From Phaeobacter gallaeciensis DSM 26640 (GTDB lineage: Bacteria; Pseudomonadota; Alphaproteobacteria; Rhodobacterales; Rhodobacteraceae), in contig NC_023137.1 of the NCBI RefSeq assembly GCF_000511385.1, forward strand, positions 1,495,001 through 1,559,000: 64,000 nt of DNA. The letters are read 5' to 3'. The notes below the pieces were generated by a model. That model was given only the letters and a program-made list of their open reading frames with translations. It had not been told where the DNA came from and ran no database searches. A program made the translations under genes and the position numbers. Below, piece after piece: positions 1 through 6,980 of this stretch (its first letter is position 1; each line of letters begins with the position of its first letter).

Positions 1-115
1 GTTAGCTGATGATGTCGCGACTGCGCCGTAACGACAGCCGTTGACAATCTGGTGTGCAACTGTCAGGCGAGTGCCTGATTTAGTATGCGTCCAGAAGAGA
101 GCACAGGCTTTACCA

Positions 116-538
116 ATGAAAACACTGATCAAAACCGCCGCCGTCCTCGGCACCCTGTTTGCTGCAGCACCTGCCTTGGCCGCGCCAGTGACCTATGATT
201 GCACCATTCAGTCTTATGAGAGACACGGCTGGATCGCGTCGCGCGTTCTTGTTTTTGTAGACCACGACGAAAAAGTCAGCGGCGTGATGGATGGCATTAT
301 CGCCAGTCGTCAGAAAACCCCGATGATTGTGCCTTATGATCAGCGCTCCAAGCAGCGATTGAAGTTGAAGTGGACCCTGAACAACCTGGGTTCGAGCCAA
401 GGATCAACAAAAGTCACATATTCCGCGACTATGGACGAGCCGCGTATGAAGTTGTCGATTTCTGCCCGTGTGCATGGCGCAGATAATCGTCCCTCTGGCA
501 GCGGCCCTTGCAAGCGCAGTGACATCAAGCTGAACTGA
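116..538 (+). CDS. Small secreted protein of unknown function
   Basis: A 140-residue protein that begins with a typical Sec signal peptide: Lys at 2, a hydrophobic stretch, and an Ala-x-Ala cleavage region near residue 22. The mature part is polar, holds one Cys near its start and one close to its C terminus (possible disulfide), and resembles no family I can name. An in-frame start exists at 41, but starting at 116 places the signal peptide at the true N terminus. The gene stands alone, followed by a hairpin and T-run at 594-626. Likely periplasmic; function unknown. Confidence 0.7.
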   Translation: MKTLIKTAAVLGTLFAAAPALAAPVTYDCTIQSYERHGWIASRVLVFVDHDEKVSGVMDGIIASRQKTPMIVPYDQRSKQRLKLKWTLNNLGSSQGSTKVTYSATMDEPRMKLSISARVHGADNRPSGSGPCKRSDIKLN

Positions 539-593
539 CGTGAAGGCGCGCCAATGGCGCAGCTTCGCGGGTCGTGTAGCAGGGTCTCAGGCA

Positions 594-626
594 GCGGTGT
601 TTTGCAAAATGCCGCGGATATTTTTT
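594..626 (+). terminator. Probable terminator hairpin between the secreted-protein gene and sodB
   Basis: The 22 bases at 594-615 can pair fully, with two G-U wobbles, around a central TTTTGCAAAA. A run of six T follows at 621-626. This fits intrinsic termination of the upstream gene. The same near-palindrome could instead be an operator. Confidence 0.55.
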
Positions 627-664
627 GGTGTTTCCCCGGCTTGGTCTTGACCAAAGGGGACACC
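627..664 (+). promoter_or_regulatory. Nested hairpin in the region before sodB
   Basis: Outer arms GGTGT...ACACC (627-631/660-664) and CCCC...GGGG (634-637/656-659) enclose an inner perfect stem TTGGTC-TT-GACCAA (641-654). The structure ends 50 bases before the sodB start codon. If transcribed with sodB, it would be a strongly folded leader. Its function is inferred only. Confidence 0.45.
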
Positions 665-713
665 AGCCGCATGTATCTGCCTAGAAACGCAACAGATACT
701 ACAGGGGGCCCAG

Positions 714-1313
714 ATGGCTTTTGAACTTCCCGATCTTCCTTACGCCCATGACGCGCTTGCATCCAAAGGCATGTCCGCCGAAACGCTGGAATATCACCAC
801 GACCTGCACCACAAGGCTTATGTCGACAACGGCAACAAGCTGATCGCGGGTACCGAGTGGGACGGCAAGTCCATGGAAGAGATCATCAAGGGCACCTATG
901 ACGCGGGTGCCGTCGCCCAGAGCGGCATTTTCAACAACATCTCCCAGCTGTGGAACCATAACCAGTTCTGGGAGATGATGGGGCCGGGCGAAAGCAAGAT
1001 GCCGGGTGAGCTGGAAAAGGCGCTGATCGACAGCTTCGGCTCTGTTGATGAGTTCAAATCGCAGTTCTCCGCCGCAGGTGCGGGTCAGTTCGGCTCTGGC
1101 TGGGCATGGCTGGTCAAGGACACCGATGGTGGCCTGAAAGTGACCAAGACCGAAAACGGCGTCAACCCGCTGTGCTTCAACCAGACCGCACTGCTGGGCT
1201 GCGATGTGTGGGAGCACTCCTACTACATCGATTTCCGCAACAAGCGTCCGGCTTATCTGACCAACTTCCTCGACAATCTGGTCAACTGGGAAAACGTCGC
1301 ATCGCGCATGTGA
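714..1313 (+). CDS. sodB: Superoxide dismutase, Fe-type
   Basis: Converts superoxide to oxygen and hydrogen peroxide in the cytoplasm. The 199-residue length matches bacterial Fe/Mn-SODs. Metal ligands are visible as His28, His82 (in WNHNQFW), Asp164 and His168 (in DVWEHSYY). A Gln four residues before His82 is the position used by iron-type enzymes, so Fe is favoured over Mn; cambialism cannot be excluded. There is no signal peptide. Start at 714 follows the run CAGGGGG. The gene is monocistronic, with a strong terminator directly downstream and folded sequence upstream. Confidence 0.95.
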   Translation: MAFELPDLPYAHDALASKGMSAETLEYHHDLHHKAYVDNGNKLIAGTEWDGKSMEEIIKGTYDAGAVAQSGIFNNISQLWNHNQFWEMMGPGESKMPGELEKALIDSFGSVDEFKSQFSAAGAGQFGSGWAWLVKDTDGGLKVTKTENGVNPLCFNQTALLGCDVWEHSYYIDFRNKRPAYLTNFLDNLVNWENVASRM

Positions 1314-1338
1314 TCGCAGTGCAGCAGCATTAAGATTT

Positions 1339-1371
1339 GGGCCTCGTCCGCTATCGGACGGGGCCTTTTTT
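1339..1371 (+). terminator. Rho-independent terminator after sodB
   Basis: A GC-rich stem (GGCCTCGTCCG paired with CGGACGGGGCC around CTAT) is followed by six T. Confidence 0.85.
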
Positions 1372-1454
1372 GTGCCGTGATCAGGGGGTCCAGTGGAACA
1401 AATCTCCACGCTCAGCGGTTGTGTTGGTGAACCCACAACACATGGAGGACCGAC

Positions 1455-1655
1455 ATGGCAGACCGCGTCAGATCACAAGATGGCCGTCAGGAAACCAAGG
1501 AGACCCTTGGCGCTGAAGGCAGTGTTTCGCATGGCGGGCGCACCGGGGGTCGGCTGGCCCGCGAGGTCGCGACCGAGGATGAGGAAAAGCGCGCCATGGA
1601 ACGCCCGGCAGGTGCGACACGGGTGACTAAATCCAATGAGCAGGAGGATCAATAA
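1455..1655 (+). CDS. Small hydrophilic hypothetical protein
   Basis: A 66-residue, strongly charged protein rich in Arg, Glu and Gly with no Cys and no hydrophobic stretch, probably disordered. Its ATG at 1455 follows a good Shine-Dalgarno (GGAGG) seven to eight bases upstream, and its stop overlaps the start of the next gene (TAATG), which supports translational coupling. Function is unknown. Presence of the ribosome site and coupling argues that it is real and works with the following host-attachment-family gene. Confidence 0.6.
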   Translation: MADRVRSQDGRQETKETLGAEGSVSHGGRTGGRLAREVATEDEEKRAMERPAGATRVTKSNEQEDQ

Positions 1656-2107
1656 TGGCACAGCTTGACCACGGCACCTTTGTGCTGGTGACCGACAGCG
1701 AAAAGGCATTGCTGCTGCAGAACACCACCGATGCGCAGAACCCGCATCTGGAGGTGCGCCGCAAGGAAGAACAGGACAACCCGTCTGACATTGACCAATC
1801 CGCCAATCGGCCCGGTCGAATGCATGACGGTGGCCCTGGCCAGCGCTCGGCGCTGGATGATACCGACTGGCATGAATTGGCCAAGGAACGGTTTGCCGAT
1901 GACATTGCCGATCTGCTTTATGAGCGGGCGCATAAGGGCAAGCTGGGGAACATCGTGCTGGTGGCCTCGCCGCAGGTTCTGGGCAATCTGCGTGGCAAGC
2001 TGCACAAGGAAGTGCAGGATCTGGTCACGGCGGAAATTCCCAAGACGCTGACCAATCACCCGATTGATGAGATTGAGAAGATCGTGCAGCAGGAGCTGGC
2101 GGCCTGA
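1655..2107 (+). CDS. Host-attachment family protein
   Basis: A 150-residue cytoplasmic-looking protein resembling the family annotated as 'protein required for attachment to host cells' (PF10116). The recognised pattern is an N-terminal beta strand with a general 'DHGTFVLVTDSEKALLLQN' flavour, a histidine and aspartate containing middle, and a conserved 'GNIVLVASPQVLGNLR' segment before an amphipathic C-terminal helix. The family name derives from early Agrobacterium work; the biochemical role is not settled, and some related families are RNA-ribosome associated. A Shine-Dalgarno AGGAGG lies at 1642-1647. It forms a two-gene unit with the preceding small gene. Confidence 0.75.
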   Translation: MAQLDHGTFVLVTDSEKALLLQNTTDAQNPHLEVRRKEEQDNPSDIDQSANRPGRMHDGGPGQRSALDDTDWHELAKERFADDIADLLYERAHKGKLGNIVLVASPQVLGNLRGKLHKEVQDLVTAEIPKTLTNHPIDEIEKIVQQELAA

Positions 2108-2141
2108 CCGGTGCCAAGCGACCGACGAAATATGAATTTAG

Positions 2142-2173
2142 AAAACGCGGTGCTGTGAGGCGCCGCGTTTTTC
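2142..2173 (+). terminator. Terminator after the host-attachment-family gene
   Basis: AAACGCGG pairs with CCGCGTTT around a short loop, followed by extra T. It lies between convergent genes and can act in both directions. Confidence 0.75.
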
Positions 2174-2217
2174 GTGTCTCGCAGTGGTCCGTGCTGCGAT
2201 CTTGCCGGATCTGAACG

Positions 2218-2760
2218 TCAGTCGCGCAGGATTGCCAGCGCATCCTCAATAGTGCTGACCCAGGTGAGCGCCTCTGTGGTTTCCGTGCCGGCGAACCCTT
2301 CCGCCACCACATGCTCCACCAGGGCCTTCAGCGGATCCCAGTAGCCATCAATATTTAGGATCAGGATCGGCTTTCCATGCAGTTCCAGCTGGCGCCATGT
2401 CAGCGCCTCGAACAATTCGTCCAGCGAACCGGCGCCACCGGGCAGCACCACTACGGCATCAGCGTTGTAGAGCATCACCTTCTTGCGCTCATGCATGGTT
2501 TCAGTGACCACATAGGTGTTAAGATCGGTCTTGGCGACCTCGCGACGAACCAGATGCTCGGGGATCACGCCGAAGGTCTGCCCGCCTGAGGCTTGTGCCG
2601 CACGTGCCACCCGGCCCATCAGACCGACATCACCGGCGCCGTAGACCAGCCGTTGGCCTTGGGCCGCAAGCCCGGTTCCGAGCGCCTCGGCAGCCTCGGC
2701 GTAGGCCGGGCGGATCCCGTCGCGCGATCCACAATACACACAGACGGAATGAATACGCAT
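2218..2760 (-). CDS. LOG-family (TIGR00730) nucleoside 5'-monophosphate phosphoribohydrolase
   Basis: A 180-residue Rossmann-like protein of the LOG/TIGR00730 family, which removes the base from cytokinin-type or other purine nucleotides. Visible hallmarks are the N-terminal VCVYCGSRDG strand-loop, YGAGDVGLMG, the helix with MHERKKVM and the signature PGGAGSLDE that positions the nucleotide. Length is at the short end normal for bacterial members. The open frame extends 22 codons further, but the ATG at 2760 starts exactly at the family N terminus. It is transcribed away from the LysM gene, so 2761-2925 is a divergent promoter region. Confidence 0.88.
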   Translation of the reverse strand: MRIHSVCVYCGSRDGIRPAYAEAAEALGTGLAAQGQRLVYGAGDVGLMGRVARAAQASGGQTFGVIPEHLVRREVAKTDLNTYVVTETMHERKKVMLYNADAVVVLPGGAGSLDELFEALTWRQLELHGKPILILNIDGYWDPLKALVEHVVAEGFAGTETTEALTWVSTIEDALAILRD

Positions 2761-2925
2761 GGCAGTCACCTTTTTTGTTGTGTTCGGAGGCGAAATAAGT
2801 CGTCCTTTGGTCCCTGATAGCGGCATTGAATGGCTGGCTCAAGCAAGCGGGGGGCACATCCCGCAGGATCGACAGCGACGGGGCCTCGCGAAGGGGTGGT
2901 CGACGGTCGGAAGGGAAGGAAGATA

Positions 2926-4659
2926 ATGACGGATGTAACGGGCAAAGGCGGGCTGTCCGCAACCGCCATCGGCGGCGCTGCGGCGGTGGTCGTGGTGCTG
3001 GGCGGGGTGATTTTCCTGCAATGGGGCGCCTCGGAGCAGACAGAGGCGCCGCGCAGCACTGCGGGCACCGGGGACAGCGCGGTTATTTCGCCTTCGGCCA
3101 GCTCCGATGGCGCGCGTGCGGTGCTCGTCCCGGCCGAGGAGGCCCCAGTTGTGCAGACCCCCGCGGTGACTGCGGAGGCGGACAGCACGGACGCCACTGC
3201 GCCCGCTGGCGAGGACGCTGCGGAGGACGTGGCCGACGGTGATACCTCGGCGCAGGCGGCGACGGATGCGAGTCAGGACAAGGATGATGGACTGTCCTTG
3301 AGTGCGCCGCAGATGGATCTGGCGCGGTTTGAGACCGACGGCAGCGGCATGGTCGCGGGGCGGGCGACGCCCGGTGCAGTCGTATCGCTGTTGCTGGACG
3401 GGGTTGTGGTAGAGCGGCTGACGGTGCCCTCCGATGGCAGTTTTGTGCTGTTCACCACCGTTGCCCCTTCGACGCGCCCGCAGGTGCTTTCGCTGGAGGC
3501 GGTGCTGGGGGAGGCGGTTCTGCCTTCGGATGCGCAGTTTATTCTGGCCCCCGTGGCTCAGGTTGAGGTGGCGGAAGCCCCGATTGCTGAGAAGCAGGTG
3601 GCGGACGAGGCTGTAACCAGTGAGCAGGCGACTGGCGAGCAGGCGGCAGACGCCGCATCGGCGGTGGCTCTTGAGGGAGATCGTCCGGCTGGTGGTACTG
3701 CCGACACGGACATCAAGCTGTCTGGAACGCAGGAAGCCAGCGACGGTGATATTGCAGTGGCCTCACCCAAGTTGGCTGAGGCTGTCGAAGCAGCGGCGGA
3801 TGCGCCAACTCTGCCGACTGTGGAGGTCGGCGAAGCGAGCAGCAAAACTGACGACCCCGCCGTCGCGGCGGCTGCGGGTGACGCCTCTGATGTGACGCTG
3901 GACGAGACCGTGACAGCCGCCGACAACACACCAGCGGCGGAAACGCAGGCTGTCAGTGCCGGGGATGATAGCCGCGATGAGGCGCAGGATGTGGGACCTG
4001 TGCAAGTTGCCGAGGTTGATGAACCGCAGTCGGATAAGACACCGGAGACCGGGAAGGCGCCAGATGATGCGCCCGCGCAGAGGGCGGTGCTGCGTTCTGA
4101 TGCCAGCGGTGTGACGCTGGTGCAGCCGCCGACGCCGAGCCTGGCCGAGGCACCGGAGGCCGTGGCGCTGGATACTATTTCCTACGATGCGGAGGGCGCA
4201 GTGGTGCTAAGCGGTCGGGTGCGCTCCGATGCGGTGGTGCGCGCCTATCTGGACAATGCGGCGGTTGCGGATCTGCCGGTGGATGAGGAAGGGCGCTGGT
4301 CCGGGATCCTGCCGGATGTGGCGCCGGGGATTTATGCGCTGCGGCTGGATGCGTTGGACGGTGAGGGCAAGGTGCTGAGCCGTCTTGAAACCCCGTTTAA
4401 ACGGGAAGCGCCTGAGGTGCTGCAACCGCCGGTCGAGACTGCCGCCACCGATCCCGCAACACCGGACGCAGCCCCCACCGGGGCGAAACCGCTGGTGCGA
4501 TTGGTGACCGTACAGGAGGGCGATACGCTCTGGGCAATTTCGCGGGAACGCTACGGTGACGGGCTGCTCTATGTGCGGGTGTTTGATGCCAACCGACAGG
4601 CGATCCGGGACCCGGATCTGATCTATCCGGGTCAGGTGTTCTCAGTCCCGGTGCAGTAA
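2926..4659 (+). CDS. Membrane-anchored LysM-domain protein
   Basis: A 577-residue envelope protein. Residues about 12-32 form one transmembrane segment, so the bulk should be periplasmic. Residues about 40-430 are low-complexity, rich in Ala, Asp, Glu and Thr, interrupted by Ig-like/Big-type beta segments (around 95-145 and 430-510, with the phrase VVSLLLDGVVV and later VVRAYLDNAAVADLPVD). The C terminus (about 525-577) is a LysM peptidoglycan-binding domain with EGDTLWAISRERYGDG and YPGQVFSVP. A start at 2830 is open, but the ATG at 2926 has a strong ribosome site (GGAAGG) and puts the membrane helix near the N terminus. It probably links the inner membrane to peptidoglycan. Confidence 0.85.
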   Translation: MTDVTGKGGLSATAIGGAAAVVVVLGGVIFLQWGASEQTEAPRSTAGTGDSAVISPSASSDGARAVLVPAEEAPVVQTPAVTAEADSTDATAPAGEDAAEDVADGDTSAQAATDASQDKDDGLSLSAPQMDLARFETDGSGMVAGRATPGAVVSLLLDGVVVERLTVPSDGSFVLFTTVAPSTRPQVLSLEAVLGEAVLPSDAQFILAPVAQVEVAEAPIAEKQVADEAVTSEQATGEQAADAASAVALEGDRPAGGTADTDIKLSGTQEASDGDIAVASPKLAEAVEAAADAPTLPTVEVGEASSKTDDPAVAAAAGDASDVTLDETVTAADNTPAAETQAVSAGDDSRDEAQDVGPVQVAEVDEPQSDKTPETGKAPDDAPAQRAVLRSDASGVTLVQPPTPSLAEAPEAVALDTISYDAEGAVVLSGRVRSDAVVRAYLDNAAVADLPVDEEGRWSGILPDVAPGIYALRLDALDGEGKVLSRLETPFKREAPEVLQPPVETAATDPATPDAAPTGAKPLVRLVTVQEGDTLWAISRERYGDGLLYVRVFDANRQAIRDPDLIYPGQVFSVPVQ

Positions 4660-4707
4660 GGCCATGGTCTGATCCCGCCAGGGGGCTGCATTCCGAGCCG
4701 CCTCTCA

Positions 4708-4721
4708 GCCAGAAGATGGGC
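4708..4721 (+). repeat. 14-base copy of the end of the palindromic insert found in the NAD(P)HX repair gene
   Basis: GCCAGAAGATGGGC occurs here between the LysM and ABC transporter genes and again at 44903-44916 at the end of the GC-rich insert. The upstream bases (4676-4707) resemble that insert only loosely, so this may be a decayed copy of one repeat family. Confidence 0.4.
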
Positions 4722-4794
4722 CATGATATAGGGGCTGCGCTGGTCAAACTGCCACGCGGCCCCTATGTCAGAGGTCTTGCAGTAAGGACATGTG

Positions 4795-6603
4795 ATGACA
4801 GACAGCGATATGACAACCGCGCAGGAGGAGCGCCGCTCCGGTCTGCGCACGTTGCGCCGTGTTTTCCCCTACCTTTGGCCCGAGGGGCAGGCCTGGGTCA
4901 AATACCGTGTTGTGGCGGCGCTGGCTGTGCTGATTTTGGCAAAGCTGGTCGCGGTTTACACGCCGATGCTTTACAAAGGTGCGGTGGATAGTCTGGCGGG
5001 TGAGGGCGTGCCGCCGCTGGCGTTGGGGGCGGTTGGGCTGACGGTGGCCTACGGGATGGCCCGGATCCTGACCACTGGGTTTCAGCAGCTGCGCGATGCG
5101 GTGTTTGCTCCGGTTGGCCAGCGCGCCCTGCGGCGTCTGGCGCTGGAGACCTTTCGCCATATCCACCGCCTGTCGATGCGCTATCACATCACTCGCAAGA
5201 CTGGCGGGCTGAGCCGGATTATCGAACGCGGTGTGAAGGGGGTGGAATTCCTGCTGCGCTTCCTGCTGTTTTCCATTGGTCCCTTGGTGCTGGAACTGGC
5301 GCTGGTCGCCATCATCCTCGCCGTGATGTTCGACATTTGGTATCTCGTGGTGGTGGCGGTGACGGTCGGGCTCTATGTCTGGTTCACCTTCGCGGTGACC
5401 GAATGGCGGGTGACGCTGCGGCGCGAAATGAACAAGCAGGACACCGATGCCAATCAGAAGGCGATCGACAGTCTGCTGAACTACGAGACAGTCAAATATT
5501 TCGGCGCCGAGGATCGCGAGACCGAGCGCTATGATGTCGCCATGCGGGCCTATGCCAAGGCAGCACTGAAGACGGCCTATTCGCTGGCATTCCTGAACTT
5601 TGGTCAGAGCCTGGTGATCACCGGCGGTCTGGTTGCGGTGATGGTGATGGCGGCAATCGGGGTCCAGCAGGGCAATCTGACGGTGGGCGATTTTGTCATG
5701 GTGAACGCCTATATGATCCAGATCACCGTGCCGTTGAATTTCCTTGGGACCGTGTACCGGGAAATCAGGCAGAGCCTGGTCGATATGGGCGAGATGTTTG
5801 ATCTGATCGAACAGGACCCGGATGTGAAGGATCGCGACAACGCCAAGGTCTTGCAGGTCAACGGCGGGGCGATCAGCCTGGATAATGTGGAGTTCGGCTA
5901 TGACAGCGACCGCCAGATCCTGAAGGGCGTGAGCTTTGAGGTGGCGGCGGGGCAGACGGTGGCCATCGTCGGCTCCACCGGATCGGGCAAATCCACCATT
6001 GGGCGGCTGTTGTTCCGGTTTTATGATGTGACACGCGGCGCGCTGCGCATCGACGGGCAGGACGTGCGCGAGGTCACGCAAAAGAGCCTGCACGCCGCGA
6101 TTGGCGTGGTGCCGCAGGATACCGTGCTGTTCAATGATACCATCCGCTACAACATTGCCTATGGCCACGCTGGCGCCACCCAGCAGGAGGTCGAACAGGC
6201 GGCACGCGATGCACAGATCCACGACTTCATCATGCGGCTGCCCGAGGGGTATGAGACGCAGGTCGGCGAGCGCGGGCTAAAGCTGTCGGGCGGTGAGAAG
6301 CAACGGGTGGGCATTGCCCGGACACTGCTGAAAAACCCGCCCATCCTGCTGCTGGATGAGGCGACATCGGCGCTGGACAGCGACACCGAGCAGGAGATCA
6401 AGGAGGCGCTGTCACGGGCCGGGCAGGGGCGCACGGTGATCACCATCGCGCATCGGCTGAGCACGGTGGCGGAGGCCGACCAGATCATTGTACTGGAACA
6501 GGGTGAGATCGCCGAGCAGGGCACCCACGAGGATCTGCTGGCCAAGGACGGGCGCTACGCGCATCTGTGGCAGCGCCAGCAGTCGGATCAGGACGCGGGC
6601 TGA
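4795..6603 (+). CDS. ABC transporter, Atm1/HMT1-like fused permease-ATPase
   Basis: A 602-residue half-transporter: N-terminal six-helix permease (about 20-330) and a C-terminal ATPase. Walker A GSTGSGKST starts near residue 393, signature LSGGEKQRVGIART near 497 and Walker B ILLLDEATSALD near 517. The permease resembles the Atm1/ABCB7/HMT1 group, which exports glutathione-type or sulfur-containing compounds in mitochondria and alphaproteobacteria and helps with heavy-metal tolerance; substrate here is inferred. The ATG at 4795 has AAGGA six bases upstream; a GTG one codon earlier is less likely. An inverted repeat lies in the leader (4728-4766). Confidence 0.9.
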   Translation: MTDSDMTTAQEERRSGLRTLRRVFPYLWPEGQAWVKYRVVAALAVLILAKLVAVYTPMLYKGAVDSLAGEGVPPLALGAVGLTVAYGMARILTTGFQQLRDAVFAPVGQRALRRLALETFRHIHRLSMRYHITRKTGGLSRIIERGVKGVEFLLRFLLFSIGPLVLELALVAIILAVMFDIWYLVVVAVTVGLYVWFTFAVTEWRVTLRREMNKQDTDANQKAIDSLLNYETVKYFGAEDRETERYDVAMRAYAKAALKTAYSLAFLNFGQSLVITGGLVAVMVMAAIGVQQGNLTVGDFVMVNAYMIQITVPLNFLGTVYREIRQSLVDMGEMFDLIEQDPDVKDRDNAKVLQVNGGAISLDNVEFGYDSDRQILKGVSFEVAAGQTVAIVGSTGSGKSTIGRLLFRFYDVTRGALRIDGQDVREVTQKSLHAAIGVVPQDTVLFNDTIRYNIAYGHAGATQQEVEQAARDAQIHDFIMRLPEGYETQVGERGLKLSGGEKQRVGIARTLLKNPPILLLDEATSALDSDTEQEIKEALSRAGQGRTVITIAHRLSTVAEADQIIVLEQGEIAEQGTHEDLLAKDGRYAHLWQRQQSDQDAG

Positions 6604-6662
6604 GAACGCTCTGAATACTCAACATTGCGGGGTTTGCGTCAACGGCGCCTGCATCTGCATGG

Positions 6663-6890
6663 CTAGCCGCTGACATAGACCCCGTCCTTAGGTTTGTAGA
6701 AGATCTTCTGATTGTGTAGCCGCCCCAAGAGATCGTGGATCTGGCGCAGGCTGTCCTCGCGGCTGTGACCGGCGATACCCTGCGCTTGCTGGTTGGCATC
6801 GGCCAAGCTGTCTCGGGTGCGTTGCAGCGCGGCTTCGATCAGATCGACATCGGCGATGGTCAATTCGAACATATCATTGAAATCGGGCAT
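6663..6890 (-). CDS. Small conserved hypothetical protein
   Basis: A 75-residue soluble acidic-to-neutral protein with helical heptad-like pattern (IADVDLIEAALQRTRDSLA) followed by a basic end (IFYKPKDGVYVSG). No family is recognised, no signal peptide, no Cys. Codon use is like that of its neighbours, and its frame is free of overlap with any larger gene. It sits between the ABC exporter (convergent) and the RND operon, from which it is separated by the hairpin at 6948-6977. Function unknown; a cytoplasmic helical adaptor is a guess. Confidence 0.6.
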   Translation of the reverse strand: MPDFNDMFELTIADVDLIEAALQRTRDSLADANQQAQGIAGHSREDSLRQIHDLLGRLHNQKIFYKPKDGVYVSG

Positions 6891-6947
6891 GGGCTGGATC
6901 CTCTCTGTTGGGGTGGTTCTGGCGGTGGAGATTTGCCTGCCGAAACG

Positions 6948-6977
6948 AACAACGCCCCGCGAGGGCGGGGCGTTGTT
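6948..6977 (-). terminator. Terminator hairpin after the RND efflux operon
   Basis: A perfect 13-base stem (AACAACGCCCCGC with GCGGGGCGTTGTT, loop of four) lies immediately after the permease stop codon. Confidence 0.75.
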
Positions 6978-6980
6978 GGG

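Noticed and set aside
4768..6222. Long reverse-strand frame opposite the ABC exporter
   Set aside because: Lies wholly antisense to a well-supported gene, is very His/Gln-rich and shows no family likeness; typical shadow of GC-rich codon bias.
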